From: JAIPEI01 sp964443135 | Lineage (GTDB): Bacteria > Desulfobacterota > DSM-4660 > Desulfatiglandales > HGW-15 | Direction: 5' to 3' | Length of the DNA stretch: 37,420 nucleotides | NCBI GenBank assembly: GCA_964443135.1 | Contig: CAYUBQ010000039.1 | Span: forward strand, 1 to 37,420 | In this document: piece by piece, positions 22,922 to 30,829 of the stretch | Layout: the number at the start of each line of letters is the position of its first letter | Position numbering within the stretch: position 1 is the stretch's first letter | Made by a program: the position numbers and the translations under genes | Notes under the pieces: model-generated | Database searches by the model: none | What the model was told of the DNA's origin: nothing | What the model saw: the letters and a program-made list of their open reading frames with translations, nothing else

Positions 22922-24546
22922 ATGGACACAGGAACCCACACCCACTGCACGCCGCGCTTCCGGCTGCTCGAACCGAACCAGATTCNNNNNNNNNNNNNNN
23001 NNNNNNNNNNNNNNNNNNNNNNNNNNNNNNNNNNNNNNNNNNNNNNNNNNNNNNNNNNNNNNNNNNNNNNNNNNNNNNNNNNNNNGGAACCCACACCCAC
23101 TGCACGCCGCGCTTCCGGCTGCTCGAACCGAACCAGATTCAGCGCCTGCACCAGGCCGCGCTCCGGGTGCTGGAGGAGACCGGGGTCCAGGTCCTCCACC
23201 ACGAGGCCCTGGAGCTCCTCTCGGGGCACGGGGCCCGCGTGACGGACGGCAAGACCGCCCGGATCCCGTCCTACCTGGTGGAGGAGGCCATCGCCTCGGC
23301 CCCGTCCAACGTGGTGGTCTTCGACCGGAACGGGGCACCGGCCATGGAGCTGGGCGGCCGGCGCAGCTACTTCGGTACGGGCACCGACCTGCCCAAGACC
23401 ATCGACCTGGAGACCCGCGAGCACCGGGACACCCTGGAGGAGGACGTCCGCAGGAGCACCTGCATCAGCGACGCCCTGCCCAACATCGACTTCATCGGGT
23501 CCTACGGCCTGCCGAGGGACGTGCCCACGGGCCTCCACTACATCCGCAACTTCCAGATCCTGGTGGAGGGGAGCCCCAAGCCGATCTTCTTCACGGCGGA
23601 GTCCGCGAAGGACCTGCGGGCCATTCTGGACATGGCCGAGGCCGTGGCCGGCGGCCCCGAGGCCCTGGCCGCCCGGCCCTTCCTCATCAACTACTCCGAG
23701 CCGGTCTCCCCGCTCACCCACTCCGAAGAGGCCCTGGACAAGCTGATGGTCTGCGCTCGGAGCCGCGTGCCCGTCAACTACACCCCGGCCATGCTGGCCG
23801 GCTCCACCGGACCGGTCACCCTGGCGGGGGCCGTGGTGACCGCCGCGGCCGAGGCCCTGTCGGGCCTGGTGATCCACCAGCTCACCCGGAAGGGCGCGCC
23901 CGTCCTCTCCGGGTTCGCGGCCACCAGCATGGACATGCTCCGGGCCACGGTCTCCTACACCTCGCCCGAGTTCCGGCTGACCCACTCGGCCTGTGCGGAC
24001 CTCTTTCACCACTACGGGATCCCCGTGTGGGGCACGGCCGGGTGCAGCGACGCCCAGTCCCCGGACCTGCAGTCCGGCGCGGAGTACGGGTTCACGCTGC
24101 TCAACGCCGCGCTGGACGGGGCCAACCTGATCCACGACTGCGGCTACATGGGCCAGGGGTTCGTGGCTTCCCCCGAGATGATCGTCTTTGCGGACGAGGT
24201 CATCGCCTACGTCAAGCGGTACATGAGGGGCTTCGACCTAGACCCGGAGCACCTCGCCCTGGACGTGATCCAGGGGGTGGGACCGGGCGGCCACTTTCTG
24301 GGAGAGAAGCACACCCTGGACCACTTCCAGTCCGAGCACTGGCGCCCGGCCCTCCTCAACCGGGAGAACCTCCCCAACTGGATCAAGGCCGGAAGGACGG
24401 AGATCGGGGAGCGTCTCCTCGATCGAACCCGTGAGATCCTGAACACCCACGAGCCGGACCCGCTTCCCGAATCGACGCGGGACGCCCTGGCCCGGATCTG
24501 GGACGACGTCAAGGCACGAAAAGGAGAGAACGAACCGTGGGAGTAA
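22922..24546 (+). CDS. MttB-family corrinoid methyltransferase (non-pyrrolysine)
   Basis: This gene is interrupted in the assembly by 100 Ns (22986-23085) with identical 55-base flanks; collapsing them restores one frame of 489 residues starting MDTGTHTHCTPRF. ATG 22922 has AGGAGA upstream. The protein is of the trimethylamine methyltransferase (MttB/COG5598) superfamily: DLETREHRDTLEEDVRR, NYSEPVSPLTHSEEAL, PVNYTPAMLAGSTGPVT and EKHTLDHF are family-like. No in-frame TAG occurs, so it lacks pyrrolysine, like the glycine betaine methyltransferase MtgB and its relatives. It should transfer a methyl group from a quaternary or tertiary amine to Co(I) of the corrinoid protein encoded next. The substrate is unknown. 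Its stop lies inside the next gene (overlap from 24537). Confidence 0.85.
22986..23085. other. Assembly gap of 100 N
   Basis: Exactly 100 Ns join two contigs. The 55 bases before (22931-22985) and after (23086-23140) are identical, so the true sequence most likely has one copy and no gap. Conceptual proteins crossing the Ns are not real. Confidence 0.9.
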
Positions 24547-25166
24547 TGGAAGAGATCTATCAGGCCGTGGTGGAAGGCAGGGTGGAGGACGCCGCCGCAG
24601 GGGTCGAGTCGGCGATTTCCGCGGAGACCGACGCCGACGAGGTCCTGAACCGGGCCCTGGTCCCGGCCATGGACCTGGTCGGGGAGAAGTTCGGCGAGGG
24701 GGAGTACTTCATCCCCCAGGTCCTCTGGGCGGCCAAGGCCATGCAGGCCGGCATGGAGCTCCTGCGCCCCCACTTCGCCGAGGGCCGGGACACGGACAAG
24801 GGACGCATCGTCATCGGCACGGCCAAGGGGGACATCCACGACATCGGGAAGAACCTGGTGGGCATGATGCTCGAGGGAGCCGGGTTCAAGGTCGTGGACC
24901 TGGGGGTGGACGTGGAACCCGCCCGGTTCGTAGACACGGCAGAGCAGGAGAACGGCCGTATCATCGCCGTCTCCGCCCTTCTCACCACGACCATGCCCGC
25001 CATGGCCGACGTGGTCTCCCTGGTCCGGGAGCGGGGGCTGGACATCAAGGTGATGATCGGCGGGGCCCCCGTGGACGAGGCCTTTCGCGAGGAGATCGGC
25101 GCGGACGGTTACGGCACGGATGCCGTGGACGCGGTCCGGAAGGTGCGGGAGCTGCTGGGCGCGTGA
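24537..25166 (+). CDS. Corrinoid protein (MtbC/MtgC type)
   Basis: A 209-residue methyl carrier. Residues 1-88 are the helical cap (B12-binding 2), including LVPAMDLVGEKFGEGEYFIPQVLWAAKAM. Residues 90-209 are the Rossmann-like cobalamin domain with D99-x-H101-xx-G104, where His101 is the lower axial ligand, and the later SALLTTTM and GGAPV segments. It accepts methyl from the MttB-type enzyme and passes it to a third protein. GTG 24537 was chosen because AAGGAG lies at a fitting distance; the in-frame ATG at 24546 overlapping the upstream TAA is an alternative. The overlap with the upstream gene implies coupling. No RamA-like reductive activator is encoded in this window. Confidence 0.93.
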   Translation: MGVMEEIYQAVVEGRVEDAAAGVESAISAETDADEVLNRALVPAMDLVGEKFGEGEYFIPQVLWAAKAMQAGMELLRPHFAEGRDTDKGRIVIGTAKGDIHDIGKNLVGMMLEGAGFKVVDLGVDVEPARFVDTAEQENGRIIAVSALLTTTMPAMADVVSLVRERGLDIKVMIGGAPVDEAFREEIGADGYGTDAVDAVRKVRELLGA

Positions 25167-25172
25167 ACAGAG

Positions 25173-25190
25173 GGTGTCGGTGTCGGTGTC
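25173..25190. repeat. Triplicated ggtgtc hexamer
   Basis: Three tandem ggtgtc units followed by ggtaac lie in the 123-base spacer between the corrinoid and homocysteine methyltransferase genes. It is a minor simple repeat; nothing else is seen in that spacer. Confidence 0.5.
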
Positions 25191-25289
25191 GGTAACGCCG
25201 GCGGCGACAGTGGAGGCGGCCAGGGCATGGGACCCGCCCGTTCCCGCGTCACGACATCGCAGGGAGAGAAGGGAGACATCCGGGGCAAC

Positions 25290-26168
25290 ATGAAAGAGAC
25301 CATTCTCGATCTGAGCCAGAGGCGTCCGGTGATCTTCGACGGGGCCATGGGGACCATGCTCATGGCCTCGGGGCTCGCCGCCGGGGAGGTGCCGGAACGG
25401 CTCAACGTGGACCGACCCGCGGAGGTCATGGAGATCCACCGGCGGTACTACGAGGCCGGTTCCGACGTGGTGCACACCAACACCTTCGGAGGGAACCCCA
25501 TCAAGCTGGCGGACCGGGGCTGCGCCGACCAGGCGGCACGGCTGAACCGGGAGGCCGCCCGCATCGCCTCGGAGGTGTGCCCCGAGGGACGGTTCGTGGC
25601 CGGGGACATCGGCCCCACGGGGAAGATGATGGCCCCCCTGGGCGACGTGACCCGGGAGCGGATGGAAGACGCCTTCCGGGCCCAGGCCGAGGCCCTTCTG
25701 GAGGGCGGCGTGGACCTCGTCAGCGTCGAGACCATGTTCTCCCTGGACGAGGCCCTGGCCGCCGTGGCCGGCGCGAGAAAGGCCGGGGCCGGCCTGGTGG
25801 CGGCCGCCACCACCTTTCAGCGGACCAAACGGGGCTTCTTCACCGTGATGGGGGAGAGCCCGGCCCGATGCGCCTCCGCGTTCCGGGACGCCGGCGTGGA
25901 CGTGATCGCCACCAACTGCACGTTGGGAAGCGAGGAGATGATCGAGCTGACCCGGGAGCTGAGGGCATCGACGGGCTCCCCCCTGCTCGTTCAGCCCAAC
26001 GCGGGCAAGCCGGTCACCCGAAAGGGCGTGACCCGCTACGAGCAGAGCCCGGAGGCGTTCGCCCGGGACGGCCTGGCCATCGTCGAGGCGGGGGCCGACA
26101 TGGTGGGCGGGTGCTGCGGCACGGACGACCGGTTCATTCGAGCCCTGGCCGGGGCCGTGACCGGCTGA
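25290..26168 (+). CDS. Homocysteine S-methyltransferase domain protein
   Basis: A 292-residue stand-alone zinc methyltransferase of the Hcy_methyltransferase family (MetH N-terminal domain, BHMT, MmuM). FDGAMGTML opens the barrel, TNTFGGNP is near 70, and the three zinc cysteines are in TNCTLGS (near 211) and GGCCGT (near 275). It carries none of the folate, cobalamin or activation domains of MetH. Placed after an MttB-type enzyme and a corrinoid protein, it probably takes methyl from the methyl-corrinoid to homocysteine, forming methionine; direct use of betaine or S-methylmethionine is the alternative. ATG 25290 fits the family start; an in-frame ATG at 25227 would add an unrelated tail. 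It ends next to the convergent gene with no bases between. Confidence 0.87.
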   Translation: MKETILDLSQRRPVIFDGAMGTMLMASGLAAGEVPERLNVDRPAEVMEIHRRYYEAGSDVVHTNTFGGNPIKLADRGCADQAARLNREAARIASEVCPEGRFVAGDIGPTGKMMAPLGDVTRERMEDAFRAQAEALLEGGVDLVSVETMFSLDEALAAVAGARKAGAGLVAAATTFQRTKRGFFTVMGESPARCASAFRDAGVDVIATNCTLGSEEMIELTRELRASTGSPLLVQPNAGKPVTRKGVTRYEQSPEAFARDGLAIVEAGADMVGGCCGTDDRFIRALAGAVTG

Positions 26169-26354
26169 TCAGGGACGGTCCCGCTTGACATCCCGTCGAA
26201 CCCCCAGGTACCCCAGGATCCCGACCCCGATCCCGACCAGGAAGATTGCGTGGCTCTCCAGCAGCATGCCGGTGAAGGCCCCGGCCGCGCCCGCGATGCA
26301 GAGGCCCCGGTGCAGGTTTTTCGCCGCGCCCCGCCTGTCCCGTTCCCGATGCAT
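26169..26354 (-). CDS. Small two-helix membrane protein
   Basis: A 61-residue protein with a basic N-terminus (MHRERDRRGAAKN), two hydrophobic segments (about 17-34 and 38-54) joined by a short HA-containing turn, and a basic tail. It starts eight bases after the stop of the larger secreted-protein gene upstream, with a GAGGGG-like binding site, so it looks like a second cistron. No family was recognised. A longer stop-free frame crosses it and the upstream gene but lacks coding character there. Confidence 0.5.
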   Translation of the reverse strand: MHRERDRRGAAKNLHRGLCIAGAAGAFTGMLLESHAIFLVGIGVGILGYLGVRRDVKRDRP

Positions 26355-26362
26355 GCCCCCCC

Positions 26363-27523
26363 TCACGGAAGCCGGGACCGGACAAAGGCGGCAATCTCCT
26401 TCACGCGGTCCCCGGCCTGGTCGTACTCGACGTCCAGGACGTCCAGGTAGACGCGGGGCACCCGGGGGTAGGTGTCCCGCTCCTCGTCGATGTGCATGGG
26501 CAGGTACAGGTTCTTGTCGGTCAGGATGACGACGAACTCCGCGTCCGGGCAGACCTCCCGGATCACCCTGCCGGCGTTTTCCGGGTGGATTACCAGCGGG
26601 CGCACCCGCTCCATGCAGAAGACCGCCCCCGCAGCCCGGGACCGGACCGCATCGGCCAGCTTGGCTTCCAGGTGGAGAAGCCTTTCCGTGGGAACGAACC
26701 CGAACGGGGCGCCGGGAGCGGGGCCGTCCAAGGCCTCGAACTCCGTGATCAGGGAGGGGAGAACCGCAATGCGGACCCCCTTTTCGGCGCCCCCGCACCC
26801 GCAGGGGACCGCCTCGTAGGTGGCCTCCCGGATCCTGTCCTCCACGAAGCCGTCCCGCTCCACCACGCCGATCCGCCACAAGGCGCGCACCAGGTGCGGG
26901 GACCTCAGGTACCCGTAGACGTGGGGCTCGCTCGCCAGGATCTCTCGAATCAGGCGGAGCTCTTCCGGACGAAGCCCGGCGGCCCGCAGGTCCTCCCTCC
27001 CGACGGGCCGGCCGTCTCCGGCGAGCATGTGCCGCCGCTCCATCAGCTCGCCCAGGCGGATCCGTTCCCCCCGGTGGATCTTGTCCAGCAGCAGGAGGCG
27101 CAGGGCCACGAACTCGGGCGCCGGGTACACTCCGCCGCCGCTTCCCTTGTGCAGGCTGAGCCGGGGGTCGTAGTGGTAGAGCACCCGGGTGAGGAACCGG
27201 AGGTCGGGATCCAGGACCATGAGGGCGAGCTCGTTTCGAGCCGGGTCCTGCATGATCTCCTCGACCTCGGCCAGGTCGGGAAGGGGGACGTCCAGGCCCC
27301 GGGTGCGCCACTCCTCCCGGTGCTCGGGGTCCCCCAGTCGTCCGGTCACGATCTCCATCAGGTAGGCCAGGATCTCGCCGGCATACGCCCGGGCCGGAGT
27401 CAGACCGGATTGCCCGGCCGGCCCCGCCGCCGGTGCGAGGTCTTCCGCACAGGCCCGCACCGGCGGGAACGGGGATCCCGCGAAAACCAGCGACAACACG
27501 AGGACCGCCAGGAGCTGTTTCAT
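26363..27523 (-). CDS. Secreted protein of unknown function
   Basis: A 386-residue exported protein. A signal peptide (MKQLLAVLVLSLVFAGSPF, cleaved near residue 25) is followed by a mostly helical region and a central stretch with CGCGG (near 240). A second half contains alternating strands, for example VLPSLITEF, GAVFCMERVRPLVIHPEN and DAEFVVILTDKNLYLPMHID. The start was moved to ATG 27523 because the signal peptide begins there. I do not recognise the family. The downstream small membrane protein and the upstream lipoprotein (27571) are in the same direction and spaced 8 and 47 bases, so the three may form one envelope operon. Confidence 0.7.
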   Translation of the reverse strand: MKQLLAVLVLSLVFAGSPFPPVRACAEDLAPAAGPAGQSGLTPARAYAGEILAYLMEIVTGRLGDPEHREEWRTRGLDVPLPDLAEVEEIMQDPARNELALMVLDPDLRFLTRVLYHYDPRLSLHKGSGGGVYPAPEFVALRLLLLDKIHRGERIRLGELMERRHMLAGDGRPVGREDLRAAGLRPEELRLIREILASEPHVYGYLRSPHLVRALWRIGVVERDGFVEDRIREATYEAVPCGCGGAEKGVRIAVLPSLITEFEALDGPAPGAPFGFVPTERLLHLEAKLADAVRSRAAGAVFCMERVRPLVIHPENAGRVIREVCPDAEFVVILTDKNLYLPMHIDEERDTYPRVPRVYLDVLDVEYDQAGDRVKEIAAFVRSRLP

Positions 27524-27570
27524 GTCGCGTCTGCTCAATCGGGGCTCGCCCCGGTCCACGTGCCTGCCGG

Positions 27571-28611
27571 TCAGGGTTCCACCGGCACGAAGGCGAGCAG
27601 GGTCCCGGGGTAGGTGTCCGTGGCGAGCAGAAAACCGTAGGGGTCGAGACGTGCCAGGCCTTCCCAGTTCCTCGGGTGGAGGTCGTCGATGAGCTCCAGC
27701 TGAATGGGCGGCCTCATGGTCCGCTCGATCCGGTCTCCCAGGTCCCGATACTCCACCAGCCGCTCCACGGTGTGGTACCGGGCGTGGGTGGGTCCGGCCC
27801 CGTACATGATGCGAAGGGCGTCCTGCTGCGGCCGGAGCTTGATCCGATCCCCCCAGAAAAAGGTGTTCACCACCCAGAACCGGCCCGACTCGTCCATGGA
27901 CGTGGCATCCGTGACGCGGTACTCGAGCGGGGGAAAGGGGATCGTCCCCGACGGCTCCCCGTCCTCCCGGAACACGTGGGCCGCAGGGTCCGGATTGACC
28001 GCCTCGCCGTTTGCCTCGTACAGGGTGAGCTCGCGCTCATCGCCCACCACCAGGGCCTCGTCGCTCATGTTGGACAGGTCGGCCTGCGGCGGGATGGGTC
28101 GCACGCTCCCCGGGTCGAGCATCACGGCACGGCCGTCCGGGGCCACGTGTCCCGTCACCAGGTGGCCCATCATGTCCCGGCCCGCCCCGGCCTCGATGGT
28201 GAGGTAGACGCGTGTGCCGCGGAAGGCGATGGACTCGTACCCCTCGTAACCCGGGGTCTTCTGTCGAACGCCGGGGGCCACGAACGCCACCTTCCGCGGG
28301 GAAAGGGGCTCCGTGCGCTCGCCCGCCAGGAAGGCGAGGATGTCCTCCTCGGAGAGGACGAAGAGGGCCCCGTCGTCGCTCAACGAGAACCGCTCCGGGT
28401 ACTGGGGCAGCAGGACCAGGTCCCGCCCGTACCAGGCCAGGCCCGAGATCTCCGCGGACCGCTTGGTGATCTCGCCTTCCAGCGGGATCGAAACGACGGG
28501 TCGCTCCCGCACCAGCCCGTCTTCGGACCGATCGGCGTCTCCGCCCGAAAAAAAGGCGCACGATGAGAGCGCGCAGAGGATCGTCAGCAGCAACGCGACG
28601 TTTCTGTTCAA
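27571..28611 (-). CDS. Lipoprotein, esterase-like/phytase-type beta-propeller
   Basis: A 346-residue lipoprotein: the signal MNRNVALLLTILCALSSC ends in a lipobox with Cys18. The mature part has repeated beta-blade-like segments (SGLAWYGRDLVLLPQYPE, YEGYESIAFRGTRVYLTIE, DATSMDESGRFWVVNTFFWGD, NWEGLARLDPYGFLLATDT), much like the esterase-like/phytase (PF13449) and SdiA-regulated propellers. The D/E-rich loops could bind calcium. Activity is unknown; phosphatase or lactonase would be typical guesses for such propellers. It is probably anchored to the outer membrane. It is the first gene of a minus-strand group with 26363 and 26169. Confidence 0.65.
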   Translation of the reverse strand: MNRNVALLLTILCALSSCAFFSGGDADRSEDGLVRERPVVSIPLEGEITKRSAEISGLAWYGRDLVLLPQYPERFSLSDDGALFVLSEEDILAFLAGERTEPLSPRKVAFVAPGVRQKTPGYEGYESIAFRGTRVYLTIEAGAGRDMMGHLVTGHVAPDGRAVMLDPGSVRPIPPQADLSNMSDEALVVGDERELTLYEANGEAVNPDPAAHVFREDGEPSGTIPFPPLEYRVTDATSMDESGRFWVVNTFFWGDRIKLRPQQDALRIMYGAGPTHARYHTVERLVEYRDLGDRIERTMRPPIQLELIDDLHPRNWEGLARLDPYGFLLATDTYPGTLLAFVPVEP

Positions 28612-28716
28612 AGGGCTCCTTTGCCGGCGGGTACCGGTTTCGGATTCGGTTTCGTTCCGGGCTCTCGTCCTTCCCCACCTCTCTCCTCTCGCCTCTTTCC
28701 GGCCCTCATCTCCCGG

Positions 28717-29112
28717 CTATTCCCATCGGCCGCCCCGTCTCCGCTCCATCTCGATGTACTGCACCTGTCCCCGGGAGTTGACGAAGGAGCTCAGGGCCCA
28801 GCTCACGAGGCTGATCACGAGCGAGCCGAAGACCGCGGACCAGAAGCTGTGGACCTGAAACCCCCCGATCACGCCCGAGACCATCATGAGGAGCAGGGCG
28901 TTGATGACAAAGGTGAAAAGCCCCAGGCTCAGCACGTTGATGGGAAGGGTGAGAATGATGAGGATGGGGCGGAATATGGCGTTCAGGACGCCCAGGATGG
29001 CGGCTGCGCCCAGGGCGCTGAAAAAGCCGGCCACCTCGATGCCTTCCATCAAGTAGGACGCCACCGTGATGGCGGCGGTCAGGATCAGCCAGCGAATGCC
29101 GAGTCCCATCAT
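28717..29112 (-). CDS. Phage holin family (4-TM superfamily IV) protein
   Basis: A 131-residue membrane protein with four hydrophobic helices (about 5-25, 28-50, 52-80, 88-110) and a charged C-terminal tail (EMERRRGGRWE). The pattern, with GVLNAIFRPILIILTLPINVLSLGLF, is the hallmark of the PF04020 'mycobacterial 4-TMS phage holin' superfamily. Despite the name these are common chromosomal membrane proteins without proven lysis function, and no phage genes are nearby. The start could be ATG 29112 or the adjacent ATG 29109. It is divergent from the TPR lipoprotein. Confidence 0.85.
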   Translation of the reverse strand: MMGLGIRWLILTAAITVASYLMEGIEVAGFFSALGAAAILGVLNAIFRPILIILTLPINVLSLGLFTFVINALLLMMVSGVIGGFQVHSFWSAVFGSLVISLVSWALSSFVNSRGQVQYIEMERRRGGRWE

Positions 29113-29189
29113 GACGAGCGGTCTTCCTTTCCAGCCCGCGCCCCCGCCTTTGGGGAACGGTCACGCGGGCATCGGTTGGTCATGCTTCG

Positions 29190-29218
29190 AGCCTACCACA
29201 TCCGCTCTCGTCGAACAA
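29190..29218 (-). promoter_or_regulatory. Candidate promoter of holin-family gene
   Basis: On the minus strand TTGTTC (29213-29218), 17 bases and TAGGCT (29190-29195) lie about 80 bases before the start. Weak matches to consensus, so only tentative. Confidence 0.35.
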
Positions 29219-29250
29219 TCCGAAAGGATGTGGAAGCCCCGAGGATCCCT

Positions 29251-29279
29251 TTGAAAATCGCCTCCATCTGTTTTATGGT
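29251..29279 (+). promoter_or_regulatory. Promoter of TPR lipoprotein gene
   Basis: TTGAAA (29251-29256), 17 bases and TATGGT (29274-29279). The predicted start (about 29286) is only three bases before the ATG at 29289, so this transcript too would be nearly leaderless. Confidence 0.4.
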
Positions 29280-29288
29280 GAAGATACG

Positions 29289-29978
29289 ATGCCTCGACCC
29301 GAACAGACCGGATGGACCCAGGGCCTCGCGCCCGGCTGCGGCCGCCTCCTGCTGGCCCTCGCCCTTGCGGCCGCACCCGGATGCGCGTCGCGGCCGCAGC
29401 AGGCCGGCGGCCCGGAAGCCGCTTCGTGGACCTGCGACCCGGAGGCCGACCGGGCCCTGAGCCGGGGGGATACGGGAGCGGGCATCCGGCTCCACGAGGC
29501 GTTTCTCGACGCGCACCCGGACAACCCCCTCGCCCTGTACCACCTCGGGTACGCCTACGGCCGCACGGGGGACCACCGGCGGGAGATCGCCTGCTACGAG
29601 AGGGCGAGAGACCTGGGGTACGAGGACGGCGGGCTTCTGTTCAACCTGGGCATGGCGTACGGCGAGACGGGCCGGCACGAAAAGGCTGCGGACGCGTTGA
29701 GGCGGGCCGTGGACCTGGACCCGCAAAACGCCGACCACCGGGTGGGGCTGGGCCTGGCCCTGGAGCGATCGGGGAAGCCCGGTGCGGCGGCCGAGGCCTT
29801 CCGGGAGGCCATCCGGCTCGATTCCCGGCTGACGGATGCCAGGTGGTTCCTGGCCCGCATCCACCTGGAGTCCGGGCGGCCCGGGCCGGCCCGCGGACAG
29901 CTCCGGGAGATCCTCCGGATCGACCCGCACCACCCCCGGGCCCGGGACCTGCTTCAGCGCCTGGAGGCCGGGGACTGA
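29289..29978 (+). CDS. TPR repeat lipoprotein
   Basis: A 229-residue protein. The N-terminal hydrophobic stretch LLLALALAAAPGC (about 20-32) with a cysteine suggests a lipoprotein. The rest is built of about four to five TPR units, such as PLALYHLGYAYGRTGDHRREIACYERA, GLLFNLGMAYGETGRHEKAADALRRAVDL and DARWFLARIHLESGRPGPARGQLREIL. Such proteins are scaffolds in envelope assembly; a partner cannot be named. It converges with the CsgG-like gene, only three bases apart. Confidence 0.8.
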   Translation: MPRPEQTGWTQGLAPGCGRLLLALALAAAPGCASRPQQAGGPEAASWTCDPEADRALSRGDTGAGIRLHEAFLDAHPDNPLALYHLGYAYGRTGDHRREIACYERARDLGYEDGGLLFNLGMAYGETGRHEKAADALRRAVDLDPQNADHRVGLGLALERSGKPGAAAEAFREAIRLDSRLTDARWFLARIHLESGRPGPARGQLREILRIDPHHPRARDLLQRLEAGD

Positions 29979-29981
29979 CCC

Positions 29982-30761
29982 TCACTTCATGCGGGACATC
30001 TCCGACACGGCGTCCTGCACCAGCCGCTGCACCATGGTGTCCAGGGTGACGCCCCGGCGCTCGCTGCTCGACACCCCCAGCACGCTCACCGCCTCGGCGT
30101 TGTGCTCCATCTTTCGCTCCATGTACCCGCTGGTGACCTGCTCGGAGGTGGAGGCGTCCAGGACCTTGTACCGGAGCCCGATGACCCAGATGTCGGCCTG
30201 CTCGCCCGCCTCGATGCTGTTCCCCGCGGTGCGGGCGATCTGGGAGCCGCTCCTGGAGTGGACGGCCGCGCCGACGATGTTCCCGATGGGCGAGCCGTCA
30301 AACCCGCGCGAGGCGCTCGCCACGGGCTCGGCCTTGAGGACGTCGAACCGGACGAACCACTTGGTGGAGCGGAACTTGCCCCGGCCGAACTGGTCCGCGT
30401 CGCTGCTCCCCATCTCCGCGGCCAGCTTCTGCTCCTGGAGCATGGGGCTCAGGTCCGCCCGCTCGAGGACCCGGAAGTTGGCGCTGGACAGCTCCACCTC
30501 TCCGAAGTCCTTGATGTTGTTGGCGGTGATCTTCTGGAGAAAGGTGGCGTTGTTGCTCTTGATCTCCCCGGGCATGACGATCACCATGGGGCCCTGGACC
30601 CCCGCGTTGTCGTAGGAGCGCTGGCGGTACATCTGCCGGTCCGCCTCCTCGTTGACCCGGTCCGAAGAGTCCCGGAAGCTGAAGGCCCCGGACGTTCCGG
30701 CCGTGCCCCCCAGCAGCGCCGGGACCAGCATCAGGGCCAGTATCCAAGCGGTTCTTTTCAT
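29982..30761 (-). CDS. CsgG/HfaB-like exported protein
   Basis: A 259-residue secreted protein with a signal peptide (about 1-26, TSGA end, no lipobox). The middle (IVMPGEIKSNNATFLQKITANNIKDFGEVELSSANFRVLERADLSPMLQEQKLAAEMG) has the CsgG-family pattern of N-R-F-x-V-L-E-R followed by an LxEQ-like helix. A later block (GLRYKVLDASTSEQVTSGYM) has the beta-strand and modification-style repeat also seen in CsgG and HfaB. CsgG itself is a lipoprotein pore for curli export; here no curli genes are near and the lipidation site is absent, so the role is open. It is transcribed alone on the minus strand. Confidence 0.7.
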   Translation of the reverse strand: MKRTAWILALMLVPALLGGTAGTSGAFSFRDSSDRVNEEADRQMYRQRSYDNAGVQGPMVIVMPGEIKSNNATFLQKITANNIKDFGEVELSSANFRVLERADLSPMLQEQKLAAEMGSSDADQFGRGKFRSTKWFVRFDVLKAEPVASASRGFDGSPIGNIVGAAVHSRSGSQIARTAGNSIEAGEQADIWVIGLRYKVLDASTSEQVTSGYMERKMEHNAEAVSVLGVSSSERRGVTLDTMVQRLVQDAVSEMSRMK

Positions 30762-30829
30762 CGCACTCCCTCCTGTTTCAAAACATTCTGAGCGAGACGG
30801 ATTCTATCGAATCCCCGGCCGCAGCACAA

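Noticed and set aside
22887..24434. Reading frame crossing the N run in another frame
   Set aside because: It translates Ns and the shadow frame of the MttB-family gene; the collapsed junction gives a proper protein in frame 23167.
22922..24546. Pyrrolysine-containing MttB
   Set aside because: No in-frame amber codon interrupts the gene, and no pyl genes are in the window.
28717..29112. Prophage marker (holin family gene)
   Set aside because: This superfamily is chromosomal in many bacteria and no phage genes surround it.
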